From Mollicutes bacterium (GTDB taxonomy: Bacteria; Bacillota_I; Bacilli_A; RF39; UBA660): a DNA stretch of 9,243 nt. The notes under the pieces are model-generated. The model did no database searches and was not told where the DNA came from. It saw nothing but the letters and a program-made list of their open reading frames with translations. The translations under genes and the position numbers were made by a program. The stretch is taken from contig JAAZHN010000044.1 in assembly GCA_012510695.1 (NCBI GenBank), positions 1-9,243 of the forward strand, written 5' to 3'. Shown piece by piece: positions 1 to 9,243 of this stretch. Position 1 is the first letter of the stretch, and every line of letters begins with the position of its first letter.

Positions 1-16
1 CACCCCTTACAGGCAT

Positions 17-44
17 ATAGTACCATTTTTTTGAGATTTGTCAA
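17..44 (-). promoter_or_regulatory. Sigma-A-like promoter reading left out of the window
   Basis: On the minus strand there is a perfect -35 TTGACA (39-44), a 16-nt spacer and TACTAT as -10 (17-22), preceded by TGG, which makes an extended -10. The predicted start of transcription is near position 10. The last visible bases on this strand, AAGGGGTG (8-1), could be a Shine-Dalgarno sequence for a gene starting just outside, or the first bases of a stable RNA. The sequence cannot decide between these. It lies only 20 bp beyond the stop of the ABC exporter gene, so it serves the next gene downstream on the same strand. Confidence 0.6.
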
Positions 45-63
45 ACGTTTTTTCGCATGTGAT

Positions 64-2058
64 TTATAAGACAAATTGAGAGTTGTATAAATCGGCATAG
101 AAACCTTTTTGTTTCATTAGATTATCATGGGTTCCTTGTTCAATAATATTACCATCTTTCATTACTAAAATAAGATCTGCATTTTTAATTGTTGAAAGGC
201 GATGAGCGATTATAAATGAAGTTCTACCTTCAGTTAATTTATCCATTGCACTTTGGACTAATTCTTCTGTTCTTGTATCAACATTTGAAGTTGCCTCATC
301 TAAAATTAAGAAGGGTGAATCTTCAATCATTCCTCTAGCGATAGTCAAAAGTTGCCTTTGCCCACTTGAAACACTTTCGTTATCTTTTATTACTGTTTGA
401 TATCCTTCTGGTAAAGTTTTAATGAAATGATCAAGTCCAATTATTTTGCAAACTCTCTTCACTTCTTCATCGGAAATTGTTTCTTTATTAAATTTAATAT
501 TTTCCATAATCGTTCCATTAAATAACCATGTATCTTGTAAGACCATCGTAAATAAATCATGAACATTTTCTCTAGTTAATTCATTGATTGAAACTCCATC
601 AATTAAAATATCACCTGAATTTATTTCATAAAATTTCATTAACAAATTAACCATAGTTGTTTTACCTGCACCTGTTGGTCCAACAATTGCAATTTTTTGA
701 CCACTTTTTGCTTTAGCGCTGAAAGATTCAATAGTTGGTTTCTTATTACCAGAATAAGTAAATGAAACATTTTTAAATTCAATATTTCCTTTAGCAGTTT
801 TCAACTCTTTTTTCAAATCTTTTTGAGAAGACATCTCTTCTTCATCGATAAACTCAAATATTCTTTCACTAGCCGCGACTGTAGATTGAACTGAGTTCAT
901 TGCTTGACCTATTTGGGATAAAGGAGACATAAATAATCTTACATAAGTAATAAAAGCAACAATAACACCAAATGTAATATAATTATTCTTAACTAAAATT
1001 GCTCCGACAATGCAAACTGCAACATAGCCAAAATTACCAATAAAATGCATTAAAGGCATCATTAAACCTGATAAAAATTGACTTTTAAAGTTTGCTTCTT
1101 TAACCCTATCATTTAATTTATTAAACTTTTTACCAACCTCATCTTTAGCATTATATGATTTAACAACTATTAACCCTGAATACACTTCTTCAATGTGACC
1201 ATTCAAATTACCTAGTTCTTTTTGTCTTGCTTCAAAGTATTTTTGAGTTCTACTTAATATTTTAAACATGAATATAAAACCAATTAAACTAGAGAATAAT
1301 GCAGTAATTGCCATTAACCAATTGGTAATAAACATCATTAAGATAGTCCCAAGTAATAAAATAATTGAAGAAACAAGCGAAGAAAAAGTATCATTCATTG
1401 ATGTTGAAACTGTATCTACATCATTAGTAACCCTCGATAAAACATCACCAGTTTGATGCTGATCAAAATATTTTAAAGGTAATTTATTAATTTTAATTGA
1501 TATTCTTTTTCTTAAATCTAAAGCAAAGTCATTTGAAACATTAACAAATATTAATTGTTGAATGTAATTAAATAATCCACTTATTAGGTATAATGAAGCA
1601 AGGATAATTACAAACTTATTAATACTATCAAAGTTCATTACTGGTTTAATTATCTCTTGAATGCTTTTGGGAAGTTTTTCGATGTTTTTATATATTTCCT
1701 GAGGATTTGTATTTTTATCATAATCCTTTAAGGCCTCTAAAAGCACTACTTGTTCAGAAACTTTTACTATGTATCCATCAATCTCAATATCTGAATAATT
1801 ATTGCTTAGGTGATTTGTTTGAATTTGTTCTAATAGTTTTTCAAAGTTACGATTATTTATTGTTAATCCTTTAGTAATTTGATCAGTTAAATCTTTTAAG
1901 ATATTTGGGGAAATAATAGCGAATATTGAACTTACAACACCAAGAAACAAAGCTATAAAAATAACTTTTTTCATTTTACTTAATTCTTTAATTAAACGAT
2001 AAGTTGAAACTTTAAGATTTTTAGCCTTGGCAGGAGCAATATTTTTTCGATTATGCAT
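64..2058 (-). CDS. Heterodimeric ABC exporter, canonical-ATPase subunit (BmrD/YheH-like)
   Basis: This is a fused membrane-plus-ATPase half-transporter of 664 aa, likely working with the 584-aa subunit encoded just upstream to export drugs or lipophilic compounds across the cytoplasmic membrane. The membrane domain spans about residues 30-400 and the nucleotide-binding domain about 425-650. Visible motifs are Walker A GPTGAGKT (460-467), Q-loop Q508, Walker B FLILD (583-587) with the catalytic Glu E588, and H-loop His619. The signature is SVSSGQ (562-567) instead of LSGGQ, as in the consensus-Glu partner of asymmetric exporters. About 95 residues (53-147) are inserted between the first two membrane helices; they are hydrophilic and probably extracytoplasmic, which explains the length above the usual ~580. 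B. subtilis BmrD has similar length and an extra domain at this place (family knowledge). The ATG overlaps the previous gene by 8 bp and has a strong RBS. The transported substrate cannot be read from sequence. Confidence 0.92.
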   Translation of the reverse strand: MHNRKNIAPAKAKNLKVSTYRLIKELSKMKKVIFIALFLGVVSSIFAIISPNILKDLTDQITKGLTINNRNFEKLLEQIQTNHLSNNYSDIEIDGYIVKVSEQVVLLEALKDYDKNTNPQEIYKNIEKLPKSIQEIIKPVMNFDSINKFVIILASLYLISGLFNYIQQLIFVNVSNDFALDLRKRISIKINKLPLKYFDQHQTGDVLSRVTNDVDTVSTSMNDTFSSLVSSIILLLGTILMMFITNWLMAITALFSSLIGFIFMFKILSRTQKYFEARQKELGNLNGHIEEVYSGLIVVKSYNAKDEVGKKFNKLNDRVKEANFKSQFLSGLMMPLMHFIGNFGYVAVCIVGAILVKNNYITFGVIVAFITYVRLFMSPLSQIGQAMNSVQSTVAASERIFEFIDEEEMSSQKDLKKELKTAKGNIEFKNVSFTYSGNKKPTIESFSAKAKSGQKIAIVGPTGAGKTTMVNLLMKFYEINSGDILIDGVSINELTRENVHDLFTMVLQDTWLFNGTIMENIKFNKETISDEEVKRVCKIIGLDHFIKTLPEGYQTVIKDNESVSSGQRQLLTIARGMIEDSPFLILDEATSNVDTRTEELVQSAMDKLTEGRTSFIIAHRLSTIKNADLILVMKDGNIIEQGTHDNLMKQKGFYADLYNSQFVL

Positions 2059-3805
2059 TTTTTAACTCCTCCTTTGATAATTGAGATAGAGCAATTTCTT
2101 TATATACATCACAAGATTTCATCAGTTCTTGATGAGTTCCCATCCCTACACACAATCCTTTTTCTAATACTACTATTTTATCTGCATGCATGATTGTCCC
2201 AATTCTTTGGGCAACAATTAAACTAGTAACTGAAGATAAGGACTTATTTAATTCTTGTCTTAACATTAAATCAGTTTTATAATCAAGTGCTGAAAATGAA
2301 TCATCAAATATTATAATCTCAGGATTTTTAGCAATTGCTCTAGCGATTGAAAGTCTTTGTTTTTGACCACCAGATAAATTCGAACCACTTTGGGCAGTTA
2401 CTGAGTCATATTTTTTATCTAAACTTTCAACAAACTTCCTAGCTTGAGCTATTTTTAGTGATTCTTTAAGTTGTTGATCAGTTATTTTCCTGCCACTTGA
2501 ACCAAATTTAACATTTGATTTTATTGTTCCAGAAAATATAACTGCTTCTTGAGAAACATAACTTATTAGATTATTTAATTTATCCAACTTATACTCTTTA
2601 ACATTTACTCCATTTACCAATACTTCCCCAGAACTTACATCATAAAATCTTGGAATTAGGTTTATAAGAGTTGATTTACCACTTCCTGTCGAACCAATGA
2701 ATGCAATTGTTTCACCTTTATTTACTTTAAAAGATATATCTTTAAGTAAATATTCTTCTGAATCAGGATATTTAAATGAAACATTTCTAAACTCAACAGT
2801 TCCCTTTTCTTTACCTTTAGTTAATTTTCCTTCAATAATTTTATCTTCAGTATCTAATACTTCATTAATTCTTTTTGCTGATACTTGCGCTCTAGGTAGG
2901 ATCATAAATATCATTGCTAACATGATAAATGACATAATGACTTGCATAGCATAAGATGAAAATACAATCATATCACCAAATAAGACTAACTTATTACTTA
3001 AAACTGATTGACTAATTAAGTGAGCACCAACTAAGAATATTGCTAAAGTTACAAAGTGCATTGTTGAAAACATTAAAGGATATAATATTGAAAATGCTTT
3101 TTGATTAAATTTTTGTAGTTTTGTTAACTCTTCACTAGAATTTTGAAACTTTTTTTCTTGATATTTTTCTGCATTAAAAGCCCTGATAACTCTGATTCCC
3201 GTTAGACTTTCCCTAGTTATACCATTTAATTTATCAATCATACTTTGAACTAATTTAAATCTTGGGGTAACAATTGCAATTATAATCCCAACAACCGTTG
3301 TCATAAATACAACTGCTACTGAAGTTACAATTGTCCACTCAAAGCTTTTATTTAAAATCTTCAATATAGCCCAGACAGCAGTTATTGGAGCTTTAATTAA
3401 TAATTGAATTCCCATCGCGATAAACATCTCTACTTGAGTTACATCATTTGTTGTTCTTGTAATTAAACTACTAGTAGAAAAGTTTTTAGTATCTGCAACA
3501 GATAAATTACTTACCTTTGTAAATAATTTTTCCCTTATTCTTGCAGAAAAGCCTGAAGAAATTTTAGCCATAAAATAACCAACAATAATTGCAGAAACTA
3601 ATGTACCAAATGTCGAAAGTAACATATAACCACCATTAATCAATACATCTTTTAACTCACTACCTGGTGTTTGAACTAAAACAGTTATTTCAGACATATA
3701 ATCAGGAATTTTTAATTCTAAAAATACTTGTCCAAAGATTAAAACGGAACAAATAAGAAAAATTAACCACTCTTTTTTAGATAATCTTTTTAATATTTTC
3801 AACAT
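2051..3805 (-). CDS. Heterodimeric ABC exporter, degenerate-ATPase subunit (BmrC/YheI-like)
   Basis: This is an ABC half-transporter of 584 aa, with the membrane domain first (helices between about residues 12 and 305) and the ATPase domain at about 337-560. It shows Walker A GSTGSGKS (371-378), Q-loop Q419, an intact LSGGQ signature (477-481) and Walker B IIIFD (497-501). The position after Walker B, normally the catalytic Glu, is Asp502, and the H-loop His is replaced by Gln533 (VAQR). Both substitutions are typical of the degenerate-site partner in heterodimeric exporters such as BmrCD, LmrCD and TM287/288. Its intact signature would complete the active site of the 664-aa partner, while the partner's altered signature sits over this subunit's inactive Walker motifs. 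It is the first gene of a two-gene operon; the ATG has AAAGGAG 7 nt upstream. Length matches BmrC (about 585 aa). The substrate is unknown; multidrug efflux is inferred. Confidence 0.92.
   Translation of the reverse strand: MLKILKRLSKKEWLIFLICSVLIFGQVFLELKIPDYMSEITVLVQTPGSELKDVLINGGYMLLSTFGTLVSAIIVGYFMAKISSGFSARIREKLFTKVSNLSVADTKNFSTSSLITRTTNDVTQVEMFIAMGIQLLIKAPITAVWAILKILNKSFEWTIVTSVAVVFMTTVVGIIIAIVTPRFKLVQSMIDKLNGITRESLTGIRVIRAFNAEKYQEKKFQNSSEELTKLQKFNQKAFSILYPLMFSTMHFVTLAIFLVGAHLISQSVLSNKLVLFGDMIVFSSYAMQVIMSFIMLAMIFMILPRAQVSAKRINEVLDTEDKIIEGKLTKGKEKGTVEFRNVSFKYPDSEEYLLKDISFKVNKGETIAFIGSTGSGKSTLINLIPRFYDVSSGEVLVNGVNVKEYKLDKLNNLISYVSQEAVIFSGTIKSNVKFGSSGRKITDQQLKESLKIAQARKFVESLDKKYDSVTAQSGSNLSGGQKQRLSIARAIAKNPEIIIFDDSFSALDYKTDLMLRQELNKSLSSVTSLIVAQRIGTIMHADKIVVLEKGLCVGMGTHQELMKSCDVYKEIALSQLSKEELKNA
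2066..2075 (-). promoter_or_regulatory. Strong RBS for the 664-aa ABC subunit
   Basis: AAAGGAGGAG lies 7 nt before the ATG at 2058, inside the last codons of the upstream ABC gene. Stop and start overlap in the string ATGCATAA, so the second subunit can be translated by reinitiation or by its own strong ribosome binding. This fixes the start codon. Confidence 0.85.
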
Positions 3806-3812
3806 TTTAAAA

Positions 3813-3820
3813 CTCCTTTC
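3813..3820 (-). promoter_or_regulatory. RBS of the first ABC exporter gene
   Basis: GAAAGGAG lies 7 nt upstream of the ATG at 3805 on the minus strand and supports that start. The protein begins MLKILKRLSK, a basic N terminus followed by the first membrane helix, which also fits. Confidence 0.8.
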
Positions 3821-3838
3821 CTAAAAACAAACAACTTA

Positions 3839-3867
3839 ATCATACCACAAATAATTAATAGTATAAA
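3839..3867 (-). promoter_or_regulatory. Probable promoter of the ABC exporter operon
   Basis: On the minus strand TGGTATGAT (3847-3839) is an extended -10 (TGn plus TATGAT, 5 of 6 to consensus). At a 17-nt spacing the -35 would be TTTATA (3862-3867), 4 of 6. Predicted transcription begins near 3832, giving a leader of about 26 nt. That leaves no room for a leader peptide or attenuator of the kind known for B. subtilis bmrCD. Confidence 0.5.
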
Positions 3868-3890
3868 TATAATCAATTGTATGGTATATT
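3862..3890 (+). promoter_or_regulatory. Probable promoter region of pgsA
   Basis: Two -10 candidates exist on the plus strand. TGGTATATT (3882-3890) is an extended -10 whose 17-nt-spaced -35 would be the weak TATAAA at 3862-3867; it would start transcription near 3897, leaving a leader of only about 16 nt. TATAAT at 3868-3873 is a perfect -10 but has no recognisable -35; it would give a leader of about 33 nt, roomier for the RBS. One of them must drive pgsA, because the ABC operon on the other side is divergent. Which one cannot be settled by eye. Confidence 0.45.
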
Positions 3891-3896
3891 TTGTTT

Positions 3897-3903
3897 AGAG
3901 GAG
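3897..3903 (+). promoter_or_regulatory. RBS of pgsA
   Basis: AGAGGAG ends 9 nt before the ATG at 3913. Another ATG at 3906 is only 2 nt from this RBS and meets a TGA after four codons, so 3913 is the real start. Confidence 0.75.
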
Positions 3904-3912
3904 TGATGAAAA

Positions 3913-8517
<4,605 letters not shown>

Positions 8518-8525
8518 AAATAACC

Positions 8526-8530
8526 ATCCT
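8526..8530 (-). promoter_or_regulatory. RBS of pcrA
   Basis: AGGAT (AGGA at 8530-8527) lies 9 nt before the ATG at 8517. It is weaker than the other ribosome binding sites in the window, but it decides for the first rather than the third codon as the start. Confidence 0.55.
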
Positions 8531-8587
8531 GTCTATATAAATATTGTCTCACAAAAGCATAATAAAATCTATACTATGTCATTTGTA

Positions 8588-8616
8588 ATTATAAGTATTT
8601 TAAGGTTACAATAAAC
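8588..8616 (-). promoter_or_regulatory. Possible promoter of pcrA-ligA
   Basis: A perfect -10 TATAAT is on the minus strand at 8593-8588. At 16-17 nt spacing the -35 region reads TTTATT or GTTTAT, a poor match to TTGACA. Transcription would start near 8581 and leave a leader of about 64 nt with no stable hairpin that I can see. In such AT-rich DNA a lone -10 match is weak evidence. Confidence 0.35.
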
Positions 8617-8754
8617 ACAACAAAGCAATACATTTCCAAGTTCTTAATAACTATTTAGTATCTAGAAAAATATAAGAATTATAAATTAAGAAGTAAAAAA
8701 GTATTTAAATATGAATATTATATAAAATTTTAAAAAGAAACATCTTTATTTTTT

Positions 8755-8787
8755 AAAAAATGCCACGATGTATTCAACAATGGCATT
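8755..8787 (-). terminator. Second, downstream terminator behind the surface-protein gene
   Basis: On the minus strand AATGCCA (8787-8781) pairs with TGGCATT (8765-8759) around a 15-nt loop and is followed directly by further T residues, making a run of six (8760-8755), then by an A run. The 7-bp stem has three G-C pairs. The long loop makes it weaker than the hairpin 30 bp upstream, so it probably acts as a backup. Confidence 0.5.
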
Positions 8788-8812
8788 ATCTTTAATCTAT
8801 TTTTAGGTTTTC

Positions 8813-8854
8813 AAAAAAAGTTTTTCTTTCTCTTGTTCAACGAGAAAGAAAAAC
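8813..8854 (-). terminator. Strong intrinsic terminator of the BspA-like gene
   Basis: A perfect 13-bp inverted repeat, GTTTTTCTTTCTC (8820-8832) with GAGAAAGAAAAAC (8842-8854), encloses a 9-nt loop. On the minus strand the stem is followed at once by seven T residues (8819-8813). It begins 24 bp after the stop codon of the leftward surface-protein gene. The plus strand has a T run only about 10 nt beyond the stem, so leftward termination is favoured. Confidence 0.85.
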
Positions 8855-8878
8855 AACTAAGAATTTTTTTAGTTTGAC

Positions 8879-9243
8879 TTATGGTACATATATTGTTACA
8901 TTACCTGTTTTACTTGCATCACCTAATCTTGCATTTATCCAAGTTTGAGCAGCAGAATCTAAGACAGTTATTGTTATGCCATTTGTAATTCCAGTAAACA
9001 TACTCGAATATGATGTAACGGTTGTAAAATCAGCTAATCTAAAATCTAGGCTAGTTAATGAACTACAATGAGCAAACATACCATACATATCTGTTACACT
9101 ACTGGTATCAAAAGTACTCACATCTAAGCTAGTTAAACTACTACAATTATAAAATATTCCACGAATACTTGTGACACTACTGGTATCAAATGTGCTCAGA
9201 TCAATACTTATTAGGGCATCACAATAAGCAAACATATAAGACA
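8879..9243 (-). CDS. BspA-type leucine-rich-repeat surface protein (partial, C-terminal end)
   Basis: This gene is cut by the window edge; only the last ~121 codons are visible. It encodes degenerate 26-residue repeats of the form MFxxCxSLTSLDxSxFDTSSVT, the signature of BspA-like/DUF285 (Mycoplasma_dup) leucine-rich repeats found in surface proteins and lipoproteins of AT-rich Gram-positives and Mollicutes. Four units are seen; the last breaks down into the usual end block with TWINARLGD and the terminal strand VTIYVP. The Met at 9235 is not a credible start: it is the conserved Met of a repeat, and the frame stays open to the edge (preceding residues S-Y). The protein stops right after the repeats with no LPxTG or hydrophobic tail, so anchoring, if any, must be N-terminal. 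Its base composition is higher in G/C than pcrA in counted lines (about 30-33% against 20-23%). Adhesion or host/glycan contact is inferred from the family. Confidence 0.88.
   Translation of the reverse strand, partial: SYMFAYCDALISIDLSTFDTSSVTSIRGIFYNCSSLTSLDVSTFDTSSVTDMYGMFAHCSSLTSLDFRLADFTTVTSYSSMFTGITNGITITVLDSAAQTWINARLGDASKTGNVTIYVP
9002..9235 (-). repeat. Tandem 78-bp coding repeats in the BspA-like gene
   Basis: Three in-frame units of 78 bp (9235-9158, 9157-9080, 9079-9002) encode the 26-residue LRR modules. They are conserved at the DNA level as well: ACACTACTGGTATCAAA occurs at 9096 and again exactly 78 bp later at 9174. The third unit is more diverged, and a fourth, non-canonical unit starts at 9001. 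The array probably continues beyond the right edge. Confidence 0.8.

Larger units (their letters stand above)
8518..8878. other. Intergenic region, 361 bp, AT-rich
   Basis: No gene is supported here on either strand. From left to right it holds the pcrA RBS and leader, a candidate promoter near 8590, an extremely AT-rich stretch (about 8641-8760, only 13 G/C in 120 bases by hand count) and two terminator hairpins facing left (8755-8787 and 8813-8854). Short ATG frames exist, such as a 12-codon one at 8768, but none has a ribosome binding site. The pcrA-proximal half therefore serves pcrA and the right half ends the surface-protein transcript. Confidence 0.7.

Noticed and set aside
1268..1456. 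Plus-strand 62-codon open frame
   Set aside because: It lies wholly inside the ABC membrane domain on the opposite strand, with no ribosome binding site or recognisable protein; a shadow frame.
2697..2954. Plus-strand 85-codon open frame
   Set aside because: It is antisense to the hinge between membrane and ATPase domains of the 584-aa ABC subunit; composition mirrors that gene and it has no RBS.
3806..3912. Leader-peptide attenuator like bmrB upstream of the ABC pair
   Set aside because: The predicted leader is about 26 nt and shows neither a small ORF nor competing hairpins.
8544..8554. TTGTCTCACAA inverted repeat in the pcrA leader as a LexA-type operator
   Set aside because: The arms are only 4 bp and the sequence does not match the Firmicutes LexA box (CGAAC...GTTCG); chance is sufficient.
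8768..8806. Plus-strand 12-codon frame (MYSTMALSLIYF)
   Set aside because: There is no RBS, it overlaps a terminator hairpin, and frames this short are expected by chance.

Overview
The window comes from a very AT-rich, low-GC Gram-positive-type bacterium. Five complete genes and one partial gene end in TAA (five) or TAG (one). All tryptophans are encoded by TGG, and no reading frame is interrupted by TGA. This indicates the standard bacterial code and argues against Mycoplasma or Spiroplasma proper. It fits AT-rich Bacilli and the Mollicutes relatives that keep TGA as a stop (Acholeplasma/Izemoplasma-like or Erysipelotrichia-like lineages). The taxonomic placement is inference.

Left part (64-3805, minus strand): a two-gene operon for a heterodimeric ABC exporter. 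The genes overlap by 8 bases. The first-translated subunit (584 aa) carries the degenerate ATPase residues. The second (664 aa) carries the canonical catalytic residues, a broken signature motif and a roughly 95-residue extracytoplasmic insertion. Lengths, gene order and the distribution of degenerate motifs match the BmrC/BmrD (YheI/YheH) type of multidrug exporter. Just left of the operon, a good sigma-A-like promoter points out of the window toward an unseen gene.

Middle (3806-6445): a 107-bp divergent promoter region separates the ABC operon from pgsA on the plus strand (phosphatidylglycerophosphate synthase). pgsA converges on ligA (NAD-dependent DNA ligase, minus strand). The two genes overlap tail to tail by 8 bp, inside a hairpin that can terminate transcription in both directions.

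Right part (6445-8517, minus strand): pcrA, a UvrD/PcrA-type helicase, is translationally coupled to ligA through a TAATG junction, the common Firmicutes pcrA-ligA arrangement for replication and repair. A 361-bp AT-rich intergenic region follows. It holds a likely pcrA promoter and two tandem terminators for the last gene. That gene runs off the right edge: it is the C-terminal end of a BspA-type leucine-rich-repeat (DUF285-like) surface protein built of 26-residue (78-bp) repeats.

The content is mostly housekeeping plus an exporter and a surface repeat protein. I see no CRISPR array, tRNA, rRNA, phage module or intact mobile element, and no evidence of a new multi-gene system. The points worth a second look are the promoter/terminator architecture, the asymmetric ABC pair and the truncated surface protein.
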